Numbered from the stretch's first letter, positions 29,966 to 39,122 are shown. The stretch is 64,000 nt of DNA from Streptomyces sp. NBC_01445 (GCF_035918235.1 NZ_CP109485.1:4774001-4838000), one strand, 5' to 3'. Numbers and translations: made by a program. The notes: generated by a model not told the origin, from the letters alone.

Positions 29966-32509
29966 TCAGTTCGTCAGGCGCCAGGACTCCAGGCCGGTCC
30001 GGTACGTCTTCTTCAGGTCGGCCCACACGTCCTGCTGCCCCACGAGGAAGATCGTGTACTCGGTGCCGTCCTCGGCGACGTACGACTGGTCGATGCCGTG
30101 CATCGTCCGGCCGCCCTCGTCGCGGTAGGTGTACTCCCAGATCGCGCCCTGCCGCCCCTGGAAGGTGTTCCGGCGCAGGTCGATCCGCTGGTAGTCCTGC
30201 TTCTTCCTGTCCTCCTTGGCGTGCTTCTCCATGTTGAGGACGTTGTCGTACGAGGTGTAACCCGCGTTCGGGATGACGCCGATGAGGTAGTGCTCGGCGC
30301 CGGTGCTGCCCGCGTAGGTGATCTGGCTGCCGTTCTCGACGCCCTCGCGCGACCACACGTCGGGGATCACGAAGGAGAAGCCCATGGGGTCGGCGACCTT
30401 GCGGTAGCCGGACGGAACGGTGGCGTCCGGGGTCGCGTCCGGCGCGGGGTCCGTGGCCTGGTCCGGCGTCGCGCTCGGGGTGGGGCTCGGCGCCGGGGTC
30501 GGCTGCTGCGACGTGGCGGGCTGCTCGGTGCTGACGGCGGGCCTGTCGTCGCGGCCCGCCTTGTCGTCCTTGCCGCCGCTGTCCTGGAGCAGCAGCACGC
30601 CGGCCGTCACACCGCCCCCGATGACGAAAGCGCCCGCGATGGTGGCGACCCAGATCCCGGCGCGGCGCGGGGACTTGGCGGGCGCGGCGTCCGGCCGCAC
30701 ACCTAGCTGGAAGGTGTGCGGGTCGTAGACGGGGGCGGGGGCGGCCGGGCCGGGGGTGGGCCCGGGAGGAGGCGTGGGTGTGGGCGCGGGAGCGGCGGTG
30801 GCCGTCGGCAGGGCGGCCGCGACGGCGGGGCTCGGCGGGTCGATGGGGGCGGGCGGCTCGCTGGGGGCGGGCGGCTCGGCGGGCGCTTCCGGCATGGCAC
30901 TCACCGGCGCCGGGGCACCCGGCGCGGACCCGAACGCCCCCGGCGGCACCTGCGGTTCCGGCACGATCCCGGTCCGCGCCCCCGCCATCTGCATCAGATA
31001 CGGCGCGAGGAACGCCGCCGCGAACACCCACAACAGCCCGAACAGGAGCGCCTCCGCCATGCCGAGGCCGACGCCGGCGCTGCCCGTGCCGCTGCCGCCG
31101 AGGTCGGACGCGGCCCCGGTGGCCCGCACCCCGAGGCCGCCGAGCGCGCCGAGCAGCAGGAAGAGACCGAGGAAGATCCCGGCGGAAAGGAGCTGTTCAC
31201 GACGGTCGGCCGACCTGCGCGCGGCCATCACGCCCACGGTCAGCGCGCAGACGGTGCCGAGGGACAGCGCCCCCACGACCGCCCAGGCGTTGGTGGCGTC
31301 GCCGAGCTCGGAGAGCCCGAACGACTGGTGCTGGTAGCCGCCCCCGTACGTCGAACTGCCGCCCGCCTCGAAGGAGATGGGCGCGCCCCAGCCGAGGCCG
31401 AGCGCCATGGCGCCGAGGTTCGGCAGTACGAGCAGGGCGAGGACCAGCGGCGACAGGTCGGCCTGGCCCAGGTCGGAGACGTCGGAGACGTCGCCCAGGC
31501 CGTCGATCTGGGCGATGCCGATGAAGGCGGCGACCGAGCAGATCACGAGGACGACGGCGAGCGCGCGCAGCGCCGTTCCGGTGGCCCGCACCAGCGCCAG
31601 CGCCCCCGGCCGGGCGGCGAGCCACTGGGCCAGGTCGTCCCGGTGCAGCATTCCGGCGGCGACGGTGAGCGAGATGAGGAGCGCCCCGAGCGCGGCGAGC
31701 ACCGGCGACGACGAGATCCGCACGCCCTGGATCGACGGCTGCGCGAACAGGCCGAGTACGAGGACGCCGACGGTCACCAACAGGGCGACGCGCAGGGCGG
31801 CTTCGAGCCCTGGCGTGCCGGGGACGGGGGTGGGGCGACCGTCAGGGACGGCCGCGCGGGCCCGGAGGCGCGAGCGCAGGACGCGTACGCCGATCCAGAG
31901 CGCCAGGATCCACAGGGCGGTGACGGTGAGAGGGACGAGGGAGAGCGCGGCGCCGCCGCTGAGCTCCGCCCCCATGTCACCGCCCCCGGAGCCGAACGGC
32001 GAGTCCCCGCCGCCGAAGGGCGAGGAGCCTGAGGAGGCCGACACCTCGAAGCCGCCGCCGAGCGACTGGAGCAGCAACGCGAGCGAGATCCGCATGCGGT
32101 CGCCGAACCCGACGACGACGTCACTGCCCTGCCCGTACGACGGGATGGCGAGGGCGACAGCGGCGATCACCAGGAGTCCGACGGGCCACAGCGCGGCCTG
32201 CGCCGAGCCGGCCCAGTCGCCGCGGAAGGCACGCCCGAAGAAGGCGCCGACGGGCGAGGGCCCGCCGGGGGCGAACGCGGGCGGCGGCGGGGCGGCGGGC
32301 GGCGCGAGCGGCGGAATAGGCGGCTGACCGGGCTGACCGGGCTGACCGGGCTGACCGGGCTGACCGGGCTGACCGAAGGGTGCGGCGGGAGGCGCCGACG
32401 GAACCTGAACATCGGGCTCGCGCTCCGACGTTCGTTCCTGCCCGCACTTCATGCAGAAGCGGGCCTCGTCGGGAGCCTGGGCTCCGCAGTGCGGGCAGAA
32501 CGACGCCAT
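29966..32509 (-). CDS. Large zinc-ribbon, multi-helix membrane protein with extracytoplasmic C-terminal domain
   Basis: An 847-residue protein of unknown function. Residues 5-22 form a zinc ribbon (CPHCG...CMKCG). A Pro/Gly-rich linker follows with six GQP repeats. Roughly ten hydrophobic segments occupy residues ~100-510. A Pro/Ala linker, another membrane helix (IWVATIAGAFVIGGGVTAGVLLL) and a Thr/Pro-rich spacer lead to a C-terminal ~140-residue domain starting PSGYRKVADPMGFSFVIPD. That last domain resembles the outside domains of some streptomycete Ser/Thr kinases and LpqN/PsbP-like proteins. The architecture suggests a membrane protein with a cytoplasmic metal-binding head and an outside ligand domain. 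It is not clearly in an operon. Confidence 0.75.
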   Translation of the reverse strand: MASFCPHCGAQAPDEARFCMKCGQERTSEREPDVQVPSAPPAAPFGQPGQPGQPGQPGQPGQPPIPPLAPPAAPPPPAFAPGGPSPVGAFFGRAFRGDWAGSAQAALWPVGLLVIAAVALAIPSYGQGSDVVVGFGDRMRISLALLLQSLGGGFEVSASSGSSPFGGGDSPFGSGGGDMGAELSGGAALSLVPLTVTALWILALWIGVRVLRSRLRARAAVPDGRPTPVPGTPGLEAALRVALLVTVGVLVLGLFAQPSIQGVRISSSPVLAALGALLISLTVAAGMLHRDDLAQWLAARPGALALVRATGTALRALAVVLVICSVAAFIGIAQIDGLGDVSDVSDLGQADLSPLVLALLVLPNLGAMALGLGWGAPISFEAGGSSTYGGGYQHQSFGLSELGDATNAWAVVGALSLGTVCALTVGVMAARRSADRREQLLSAGIFLGLFLLLGALGGLGVRATGAASDLGGSGTGSAGVGLGMAEALLFGLLWVFAAAFLAPYLMQMAGARTGIVPEPQVPPGAFGSAPGAPAPVSAMPEAPAEPPAPSEPPAPIDPPSPAVAAALPTATAAPAPTPTPPPGPTPGPAAPAPVYDPHTFQLGVRPDAAPAKSPRRAGIWVATIAGAFVIGGGVTAGVLLLQDSGGKDDKAGRDDRPAVSTEQPATSQQPTPAPSPTPSATPDQATDPAPDATPDATVPSGYRKVADPMGFSFVIPDVWSREGVENGSQITYAGSTGAEHYLIGVIPNAGYTSYDNVLNMEKHAKEDRKKQDYQRIDLRRNTFQGRQGAIWEYTYRDEGGRTMHGIDQSYVAEDGTEYTIFLVGQQDVWADLKKTYRTGLESWRLTN
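32323..32376 (-). repeat. Six 9-base tandem repeats coding for Gly-Gln-Pro
   Basis: Six near-identical copies of a 9-base unit (plus-strand GCTGACCGG, last copy ending in A) encode a GQP-type repeat in the linker of the zinc-ribbon membrane protein. Copy number is likely to vary between strains. Confidence 0.9.
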
Positions 32510-32603
32510 GGGAAGTGCTCCGTCATCCGGGAAAGTCGTACCGTCACCAAGGGTGACCGGCAGTCACCACGTACTCAACGGACACATCTTTCCCGGTGAC
32601 CGG

Positions 32604-32620
32604 TTCCCCGTGACGGGGAA
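32604..32620 (-). terminator. Candidate terminator or operator hairpin after menG
   Basis: Arms TTCCCCGT and ACGGGGAA flank one base, 58 bases past the menG stop, in the 168-base gap before the zinc-ribbon gene. A second inverted repeat (GGTGACcggcaGTCACC) lies nearby at about 32560 and could be an operator. Confidence 0.35.
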
Positions 32621-32677
32621 TCGGCACAACGGACAGGCACCGAACGGGACTTGAAGGCCCGCCGCTCAAAGGACCGG

Positions 32678-33367
32678 CTACTTGACGCCCCGGTGCAGCG
32701 CCACGACGCCACCGGTCAGGTTGCGCCACGCCACGTCCGACCAGCCGGCCTTCTGGAGGCGGGCCGCGAGCGCCGGCTGGTCGGGCCAGCTGCGGATCGA
32801 CTCGGCGAGGTAGACGTACGCGTCCGGGTTCGAGGACACGGCGCGGGCCACCGGAGGCAGGGCGCGCATCAGGTACTCGGTGTACACGGTGCGGAACGGC
32901 GCCCACGTCGGCTGCGAGAACTCGCAGATCACCACGCGCCCGCCGGGCTTCGTCACCCGGTACAGCTCGCGCAGCGCCGTGTCCGTGTCCTGCACGTTCC
33001 TGAGGCCGAAGGAGATGGTCACGGCGTCGAACGTGTCGTCCTTGAACGGCAGCTTCGTCGCGTCGCCCGCGGTGAACGGCATCCACGGGTGCCGCTTCTT
33101 GCCGACCTGGAGCATCCCGATCGAGAAGTCGCAGGGCACGACGTACGCGCCGGCCTGCGCGAACGGCTGCGAGGACGTAGCCGTACCGGCCGCGAGGTCG
33201 AGGACCTTCTGCGCGGGTCGCGCGTCGACTGCCTTCGCGACCTCCTTGCGCCACAGCCGGGCCTGGCCGAGCGAGAGCACGTCGTTGGTGAGGTCGTACC
33301 GGTCCGCCACGTCGTCGAACATCGAAGCGACTTCGTGCGGCTGCTTGTCCAGGGATGCGCGGGTCAC
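32678..33367 (-). CDS. menG: Demethylmenaquinone methyltransferase
   Basis: A 229-residue SAM-dependent methyltransferase (MenG/UbiE family) that makes menaquinone from demethylmenaquinone. It has the SAM motif [35 protein letters not shown] (the family signature) and [14 protein letters not shown]. The frame is open upstream, but the GTG giving [21 protein letters not shown] matches the conserved N-terminus. It lies 34 bases after the degenerate amidohydrolase gene and probably shares the mqnC transcript. Confidence 0.95.
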   Translation of the reverse strand: MTRASLDKQPHEVASMFDDVADRYDLTNDVLSLGQARLWRKEVAKAVDARPAQKVLDLAAGTATSSQPFAQAGAYVVPCDFSIGMLQVGKKRHPWMPFTAGDATKLPFKDDTFDAVTISFGLRNVQDTDTALRELYRVTKPGGRVVICEFSQPTWAPFRTVYTEYLMRALPPVARAVSSNPDAYVYLAESIRSWPDQPALAARLQKAGWSDVAWRNLTGGVVALHRGVK

Positions 33368-33401
33368 GCGTCCATTGTGGCAGTACGCCCCCGGGCAGGC
33401 G

Positions 33402-34001
33402 TCAGCGGCGCCGGTACACCAGGCGTCCTTCGATGACCGTGGCCACACAGGTGGCCGGGCCGAGCCGGACGAGCGAGGCGCGGTCCGGCACGTCGAACAC
33501 GGCGAACCTGGCCGGTCCGCCCACGGTCAGCGGCGGCAGCAGGACGAGCGGCGCCGGCGAGAAGGACACCGGCCCCGGCTGGTTCGGCGGGCGCTGCCCG
33601 AGCGCGAGCCCGGCCCTGCGCACCGCGTCCACCACCGCGCGCGAGCGCAGCTCCCCGGCCACGGCGACCGTGCCGTGGGCGAACAGCTGCTGGATGCCGC
33701 GCCGCGCGCTGGCCCCGACCCGGGACGGATCGGCACGGAAGATCTCCCGCGCGCGCTCCCCGACGACCGGCCGCGTGCCGAACTCGTCGGCCTCGCGCGG
33801 GTCCGGGTGGTACGTGCCTTCGAGGATCTCGGGCCCGTACGGGTTGAGCAGGCCGGGCGTGAGGATGCCGGGCCACCGCCGCACCCGCGCCTGCGGGCGG
33901 ACGGCGGCGAGGTCCTCGTACGGGCCGAGGGCGGCGACGGACGCGCCGTCGACCAGGACCGCGGCCTCGGGCGAGGCCTCGGCCACGTGAATCGTCAGCA
34001 A
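33402..34001 (-). CDS. Degenerate amidohydrolase (imidazolonepropionase-like domain) protein
   Basis: A 199-residue protein that resembles only the outer parts of amidohydrolases. It has an N-terminal beta strand region ([19 protein letters not shown]), the barrel entry [10 protein letters not shown], and a C-terminal ADLVVF-like strand ([13 protein letters not shown]...[10 protein letters not shown]). A full enzyme has about 400 residues and an HxH metal site after PGLID. Here that site is NPYGPE, and most of the barrel and the other metal ligands are missing. It is therefore unlikely to be a classical hydrolase. It sits 7 bases after mqnC and 34 before menG, so a role in the futalosine pathway, for instance as a partner protein, is a fair guess. 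The real aminofutalosine deaminase should be elsewhere. Confidence 0.8.
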   Translation of the reverse strand: MLTIHVAEASPEAAVLVDGASVAALGPYEDLAAVRPQARVRRWPGILTPGLLNPYGPEILEGTYHPDPREADEFGTRPVVGERAREIFRADPSRVGASARRGIQQLFAHGTVAVAGELRSRAVVDAVRRAGLALGQRPPNQPGPVSFSPAPLVLLPPLTVGGPARFAVFDVPDRASLVRLGPATCVATVIEGRLVYRRR

Positions 34002-34008
34002 AAGGGCC

Positions 34009-35208
34009 TCAGTTGGTGGAGACGAGCTTCAGCTCGGGGTGCGCCGTGCCGCCCTCGATCGCGGTGGACGAGATGTGCGACTGGACGCGGTCGTCGACCG
34101 GGTCGTTCGCCGGGTCGTCGTGCACGACGAGGTGCTCGTACGTCGTGGCGCGCTGCGCGGGGACGCGGCCCGCCTTGCGGATGAGGTCGATGATCTCCAG
34201 GCGGTTCGAGCGGTGCTTCGCACCGGCCGAGGAGACGACGTTCTCCTCCAGCATGATCGAACCGAGGTCGTCGGCGCCGTAGTGCAGCGACAGCTGGCCG
34301 ACCTCTTTGCCGGTGGTCAGCCAGGAGCCCTGGATGTGGGCCACGTTGTCGAGGAAGATCCGCGCGATGGCGATCATGCGCAGATACTCGAAGAGCGTCG
34401 CCTGCGTACGGCCCTTCAGGTGGTTGTTCTCCGGCTGGTACGTGTACGGGATGAACGCGCGGAAGCCGCCCGTACGGTCCTGTACGTCGCGGATCATGCT
34501 CAGGTGCTCGATGCGCTCGGCGTTGGTCTCGCCGGTGCCCATCAGCATCGTGGACGTCGACTCGACGCCGAGGCGGTGGGCCGCCTCCATGATCTCCAGC
34601 CAGCGCTCGCCGGACTCCTTCAGCGGGGCGATCGCCTTGCGGGGGCGGGCCGGGAGGAGCTCGGCGCCGGCGCCCGCGAAGGAGTCGAGGCCGGCCGCGT
34701 GGATCCGCTCGATGGCCTCCTCGACGGAGACCTTGGAGATGCGGGCCATGTGCTCGACCTCGGACGCGCCGAGGGAGTGGATGACCAGCTGCGGGTACGC
34801 CTGCTTGATGGCGGAGAAGTGCTTCTCGTAGTACTCGACGCCGTAGTCCGGGTGGTGGCCGCCCTGGAACATGATCTGGGTGCCGCCGAGTTCGACGGTC
34901 TCGGCGCAGCGGCGCAGGATGTCTTCGAGGTCGCGCGTCCAGCCCTTGGCGGTGTCCTTGGGCGCGGCGTAGAAGGCACAGAACTTGCACGCCGTCACGC
35001 AGACGTTCGTGTAGTTGATGTTCCGCTCGATGATGTACGTCGCGATGTGCTCGGTGCCGGCGTAGCGGCGGCGCCTGATGGCGTCGGCGGCCGCGCCGAG
35101 CGCGTGCAGGGGGGCGTCGCGGTAGAGGTCGAGCGCCTCTTCGGGGGTGATGCGTCCACCCGCGGCGGCACGGTCGAGGACGGTCTGAAGGTCGGCCTTC
35201 TCGGTCAC
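34009..35208 (-). CDS. mqnC: Cyclic dehypoxanthinyl futalosine synthase
   Basis: A 399-residue radical SAM enzyme that cyclises dehypoxanthinyl futalosine in the futalosine route to menaquinone. The [4Fe-4S] motif is CVTACKFCAF (CxxxCxxC) near residue 70. FQGGHHPDYG, MGTGETNAERIEHL and FIPYTYQPENNHL are diagnostic of the MqnC/MqnE/CofH group. The frame is open to 35271, but the GTG at 35208 follows AAAGGGA and gives the conserved start. It heads a tight run with the amidohydrolase-like gene and menG, and follows the prepilin peptidase by 79 bases. Confidence 0.96.
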   Translation of the reverse strand: MTEKADLQTVLDRAAAGGRITPEEALDLYRDAPLHALGAAADAIRRRRYAGTEHIATYIIERNINYTNVCVTACKFCAFYAAPKDTAKGWTRDLEDILRRCAETVELGGTQIMFQGGHHPDYGVEYYEKHFSAIKQAYPQLVIHSLGASEVEHMARISKVSVEEAIERIHAAGLDSFAGAGAELLPARPRKAIAPLKESGERWLEIMEAAHRLGVESTSTMLMGTGETNAERIEHLSMIRDVQDRTGGFRAFIPYTYQPENNHLKGRTQATLFEYLRMIAIARIFLDNVAHIQGSWLTTGKEVGQLSLHYGADDLGSIMLEENVVSSAGAKHRSNRLEIIDLIRKAGRVPAQRATTYEHLVVHDDPANDPVDDRVQSHISSTAIEGGTAHPELKLVSTN

Positions 35209-35287
35209 CGGGCGTCCCTTTCGTTTCGTTCGTAAGGGTTGTGGACGGACCGTCTCAGCGTACGCCAGCACGTCCTGCCGCCCGACG

Positions 35288-36025
35288 TCAGGCGGCGTAC
35301 GCGCCCATCAGTACGCCCGCCAGCGCGCCCGCGAGCAGGAACGGCCCGAACGGGATCGCCGTCCTGCGGCCGGCCCGCCGGGCGATCACGAGACCCGCGC
35401 CGTACAGCGCGGCGAACAGGAATCCGGCGAACGTGCCGATGAACAGGAGCCCCCACCCGTACCAGCCGAGCACCGCCCCCAGGCCGACCGCCAGTTTCAC
35501 GTCGCCGAACCCCATCCCCTGGGGGTGGATGAGGAAGAGCACGAGGTAGCCGCCGCCGAGCGCGACCGCGCCGAGCAGCGCCGTCGGCCAGTCGCCGCCC
35601 GGCTCGGGCAGCAGCGCGGCCAGGCCGAGCAGGACGGGGGCGGCCGCGGCGAGGGGCAGGGTGAGGACGTCGGGCAGGCGCTTCACCCGGGCGTCGACCA
35701 CCGCGAGGAGCACTGCGGGCGGGACGAGGAGGAGCCAGGCGCCCAGTTCGGGGCGGATGCCGGTGGCGGCGGCGAGGGCGGCGCAGACGGCGGCGGAGAG
35801 CAGTACGGGCATCGGGGCGCCCGGGCCGAGGGCCCTGCCGCACTCCCCGCACCGCCCGCGCCCCAGCCATCCGCGCACACCGCCCGGCAGCGGATGCCCG
35901 TCCGGGCAACTCGCCCGCCAGGTTTCGTCCGGCTCCACGGACAGCCGGTACGCGGCCCGCGGCACGAACAGCCCGGCCACGGCACCCCAGACCGCCCCGG
36001 CCACGACCAGCAACAGATCCACCAT
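35288..36025 (-). CDS. Prepilin peptidase (A24 family, type IV leader peptidase)
   Basis: A 245-residue membrane aspartic protease with about seven helices. The catalytic GxGD motif is in GMGFGDVKLAVG, and the first aspartate is in AVVDARVKRLPDVLTLP. These enzymes cut prepilins or pseudopilins and may methylate the new N-terminus. The N-terminal cytoplasmic loop keeps only part of the usual double CxxC (SCPDGH...RCGECG), so the methylase part may be reduced. No pilin or assembly gene is nearby, so its substrates lie elsewhere. The ATG has a GAGGTG site. It probably shares a transcript with the unknown gene upstream and perhaps with mqnC. Confidence 0.85.
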   Translation of the reverse strand: MVDLLLVVAGAVWGAVAGLFVPRAAYRLSVEPDETWRASCPDGHPLPGGVRGWLGRGRCGECGRALGPGAPMPVLLSAAVCAALAAATGIRPELGAWLLLVPPAVLLAVVDARVKRLPDVLTLPLAAAAPVLLGLAALLPEPGGDWPTALLGAVALGGGYLVLFLIHPQGMGFGDVKLAVGLGAVLGWYGWGLLFIGTFAGFLFAALYGAGLVIARRAGRRTAIPFGPFLLAGALAGVLMGAYAA

Positions 36026-36060
36026 CCCCACCTCTTCCCCCCCGCCCCTGTCGGCGTCGC

Positions 36061-36756
36061 CTACCGGCCGAGCACCGCCAGCGCGAACGCGAGCCGCCGG
36101 TCGAGCCAACCGGCCTGCGGCACATACGACTTGACGCCGTCGACGTACCCCTGCGTCAGTACGGTCTCCTCGCCGGCCCGCCATGTCACCGGCTTCGCCG
36201 CGCGCATACCGGACTGGTCGCCGCCCTCGGCGCCCAGGCTGAGCACGGAGTCGACGACGCTGCCGACGAGCGCGCCCGCGCCCCGCACCGCACCGTCCTT
36301 GCCGCGCGTCGCGATGTCCTTCGCGCTGCCCTTGGCCCAGTGGTAGCGGGCGACGGCGTCGGGCCGGTCCGGCTGCCGCAGCCAAAGCCCGTGCTGGACA
36401 GCGCGCTTCACGGCGGAGGTGCGGTGGACGTGGCCGAGTTCGGCGCCCGCCGCGTCGGTGACCAGATGCGCGTCGCCCGCCGCCGTCACCGTGCACACGA
36501 GCCGCTGCGCGCCCCCGGCCTCGTACAGCTCATGAGGTCCGCCGTCCTCGCCGTCCCCCACGACGTACGCCGCCGGGGCGAAGTGGCGCACGCCCGCGAC
36601 CGCCGTGGGGACGCGTACGGCGAGGCGGCCCTTCACCGGCTTGCGCGGGAACGAGGCGACCCTCTCGACGTCGGTCACCACGAACCGGCTGACGTCCTCC
36701 CACGCCACCGGCTCGACCAGCGGCCCGGCCGCACTCCTGTTTCTGCCGAATCCCAT
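36061..36756 (-). CDS. Protein of unknown function
   Basis: A 231-residue soluble protein that I do not recognise. It begins MGFGRNRSAAGPLVEPVAWEDVSRF. The middle is beta-rich with VDFxxP-like phrasing (SFPRKPVKGRLAVRVP) and a YHWAKGSAKDIATRGK segment. It has no signal peptide, no clear membrane helix and no known catalytic motif. It lies 35 bases upstream of the prepilin peptidase on the same strand and is divergent from a small membrane protein gene. Other Streptomyces probably have it, judging by its ordinary codon use, but the role is open. Confidence 0.75.
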   Translation of the reverse strand: MGFGRNRSAAGPLVEPVAWEDVSRFVVTDVERVASFPRKPVKGRLAVRVPTAVAGVRHFAPAAYVVGDGEDGGPHELYEAGGAQRLVCTVTAAGDAHLVTDAAGAELGHVHRTSAVKRAVQHGLWLRQPDRPDAVARYHWAKGSAKDIATRGKDGAVRGAGALVGSVVDSVLSLGAEGGDQSGMRAAKPVTWRAGEETVLTQGYVDGVKSYVPQAGWLDRRLAFALAVLGR

Positions 36757-36807
36757 GCCCCCTGCTCCCCCTCTGTGTGTCCCCCCGCACCGTGACACAC
36801 TCCCCGG

Positions 36808-37314
36808 ATGCCACGCCCCTCCAAGCCGCCCAAGCCTCCCCGGCCGCGCAAGGCCCGTGGTGGCAACGCCCTGTTCGGCTGTCTGATCTTTCTCGTGATC
36901 GGCGGCGGCATCGTCCTCATGGCGGTCGGCGCCTTCCTGTGGGGCGAGACCGTGTGGCGGTGGGCGGACGACGCGTGGCCCGGCGGTGTGCACGCGTTCG
37001 CGGTCGTGCTGGGGGCCGTGTTCCCGGCCCTGGTGTGGGCGTTCGCGTTCTCCGGGTTCCGCGTCAACAGCGGGGCGGGCAAGGGGCGTTCCCCGCTGCA
37101 CCTCGCCGCGGCCGTCCTTGAGGGGATCGCGCTGGTGCTCCTGCTGAGCCTCGTCGTCGACACCTGGCCGCCGTCGGGCCGCGGCTCGTCGAGCCCGAGC
37201 TGGGTGTTCGACCACCACCCCTGGGTCTGCGGTACGGGCCTGGCCGCGACGCTCGCCGCGGCGGCGGCCCTGGTCGTGGGGTACATCCGCGTCAGCCGGC
37301 GCGCCGCATCGTAG
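36808..37314 (+). CDS. Small membrane protein of unknown function
   Basis: A 168-residue protein with a basic Pro/Lys-rich start (PRPSKPPKPPRPRKARG) and four hydrophobic helices: residues ~20-45, 63-82, 95-115 and 142-160. I recognise no family. It overlaps the 3' end of the convergent Ser/Thr kinase gene by 23 bases and is divergent from the unknown gene at 36756 across 51 bases. Confidence 0.75.
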   Translation: MPRPSKPPKPPRPRKARGGNALFGCLIFLVIGGGIVLMAVGAFLWGETVWRWADDAWPGGVHAFAVVLGAVFPALVWAFAFSGFRVNSGAGKGRSPLHLAAAVLEGIALVLLLSLVVDTWPPSGRGSSSPSWVFDHHPWVCGTGLAATLAAAAALVVGYIRVSRRAAS

Positions 37315-38977
37315 CGACGGGGTCCCCCGCGCGCGGGTTGTCCGTCTCGTAGGTGAGACGGTCGCCCGACTTCGACTTGATCAGGCGGACTTCGTGGCGG
37401 CCGGTGGTGCACTGCCCGCCGTTCGACTTCTTGGCGATGCCCGTGGCGACGATCCGGTCCTTCTCGACCCGCTTGAGGACGAGGACGTCCTCGCAGACTG
37501 CGCCGATCGGGTCGGTCTGGTGGAACGTGCCGAACTCCTCGCCGATCCGGCCCTGTTCGACGGTGACGCGGAACGTGCCCATCGGCAGCGTGCCGCCGAG
37601 GCCGGTGCCGGGGCCTTCCCAAGTGCCCACGAAGGAGGCGGGGACGGTGCCCTTCGGGGCGGAGGCGGAGGCCGTCGCCGCGGGTGGACGGCCGCCCGCG
37701 GTGTCGCTCCCGCCCTTCGAGGAGCCGGGCAGCAGGTCGAAGAGGAACACCGAGCCGAGGGCGACGGCGGCGAGCGCGCCCGCGACACCGAGCGCGACCG
37801 TGCAGCTGATCCTCCGCCCGCTACCGCCTGAGCCCGGCACGGACGTCGCGGCCACACTGACGGAGAGCTTCCCGGCACCCGGCACCTCGGTGCGCGGCGC
37901 GGGGACGGCGGCGTCGGCGGGGGCAGAGTCGGCGGGCGCGTGCACGGGCGGGACGACCGGTCCGTACGCGGGATCGGGCGGCCCGAACACCCCGGCGGGC
38001 GCCCCCGCCGCGTCCGACGGCCAGTCGACCGACGGCTCGCTGAATCCGACCGGCCCCGAACGCTCCGCGGCACCCGCCGGCGCCGCGCCCTCCAGGTCCA
38101 GAAGCGCCACCGCGCTGCGCCCCACCTGCTCCACCAGCGCGCCCGGCAGCCACCCCGCCGCCACGAGCCGGGCCGCGCCCTGCGGGGCGAGAGCGCTCGC
38201 CACTTCCTCGGGCGTGGGCCGCGCGGCCGGGTCCTTCGCCAGGCACGCGGCGGCGACGTCGCGCAGTTCCCCGCGCGCCAGGCCGAGTTCGGGCTCCTCG
38301 TGCACCACCTTGTAGAGGAGCGCGGCCGACGAGTCGCCGGAGAACGGGGAGGTGCCGGTCACCGCGTAGACGAGGACCGCGCCGAGGGAGAAGACATCGG
38401 CGGCGCCCGTGACTCCCTTGCCGAGGATCTGCTCGGGCGCCATGTATCCGGGCGACCCGATCGAGACGCCGGTGGAGGTGAGGGAGGCGGTGCCGTCGGT
38501 GGCGCGGGCGATACCGAAGTCGATCAGGCGCGGGCCGTCCACGGTGAGCAGCACGTTCGACGGCTTCACGTCGCGGTGGACGAGCCCGAGGCCGTGCACC
38601 GCCGCCAGCGCCTCGGCGAGGCCCGCACCCAGGACCCGTACGGAGTGGTCGGGCAGGGCGCGCTCCTTCACGGCCTGCGCGAGGGAGGGGCCGGCCACGT
38701 AACCGGTCGCCACCCACGGCACGGACGCCTCCGGGTCGGCGTCGAGGACCGGCGCGGTCCAGGCGCCCCCGACCCGCCGCGCGGCGTCCACCTCGCGCCG
38801 GAAGCGCGCCCGGAACTCCTCGTCGAGCGCGAAGTGCGGATGGACGACCTTCACTGCGACGGTGCGGCCTCCGGCGCTGCGCCCCAGATAGACGCGGCCC
38901 ATGCCGCCGGAACCAAGCCTTCCGAGCAGCCGGTAGGGCCCGATCGTGGTCGGTTCGCCGGCTTCCAGCGACTGCAT
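37292..38977 (-). CDS. Membrane Ser/Thr protein kinase with a C-terminal outside domain
   Basis: A 561-residue eukaryotic-type kinase. Residues ~10-265 form the kinase domain: LGSGGMGRVYLG (glycine loop), VAVKVV (lysine), LVHRDVKPSNVLL (HRD loop) and LIDFGIARA (DFG). A long Pro/Ala/Gly linker follows, then one membrane helix near residue 395 (VALGVAGALAAVALGSVFLF). Outside is a ~115-residue domain starting SFVGTWEGPG. It lacks PASTA repeats. The start is the ATG behind GGGGGAGG rather than the earlier in-frame start. It probably senses an unknown extracellular cue. It lies next to mqnA, but the 312-base gap suggests a separate promoter. Confidence 0.92.
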   Translation of the reverse strand: MQSLEAGEPTTIGPYRLLGRLGSGGMGRVYLGRSAGGRTVAVKVVHPHFALDEEFRARFRREVDAARRVGGAWTAPVLDADPEASVPWVATGYVAGPSLAQAVKERALPDHSVRVLGAGLAEALAAVHGLGLVHRDVKPSNVLLTVDGPRLIDFGIARATDGTASLTSTGVSIGSPGYMAPEQILGKGVTGAADVFSLGAVLVYAVTGTSPFSGDSSAALLYKVVHEEPELGLARGELRDVAAACLAKDPAARPTPEEVASALAPQGAARLVAAGWLPGALVEQVGRSAVALLDLEGAAPAGAAERSGPVGFSEPSVDWPSDAAGAPAGVFGPPDPAYGPVVPPVHAPADSAPADAAVPAPRTEVPGAGKLSVSVAATSVPGSGGSGRRISCTVALGVAGALAAVALGSVFLFDLLPGSSKGGSDTAGGRPPAATASASAPKGTVPASFVGTWEGPGTGLGGTLPMGTFRVTVEQGRIGEEFGTFHQTDPIGAVCEDVLVLKRVEKDRIVATGIAKKSNGGQCTTGRHEVRLIKSKSGDRLTYETDNPRAGDPVATMRRAG

Positions 38978-39030
38978 GGCCTGGCCTCCCCCTGTGCCCA
39001 CGCTCCGGTCGGGCCAGGGTAGTCCTCCCC

Positions 39031-39064
39031 TGTCACGCCCTCCCGTATGTCACGCCTTCCCGTA
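39031..39064. repeat. Two 17-base tandem repeats upstream of the Ser/Thr kinase
   Basis: TGTCACGCCCTCCCGTA is followed directly by a copy with a single change (16 of 17 identical). The pair lies 54-87 bases before the kinase start, where a promoter or operator would be. Confidence 0.7.
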
Positions 39065-39122
39065 GTCGCCGCCTCGCGGAACGCATCGCTCCGATATCCG
39101 CGCGCCCCGTGTATTCAAAACG

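Noticed and set aside
33402..34001. Aminofutalosine deaminase
   Set aside because: The catalytic metal ligands and most of the barrel are absent, so it should not be named as that enzyme despite the menaquinone context.
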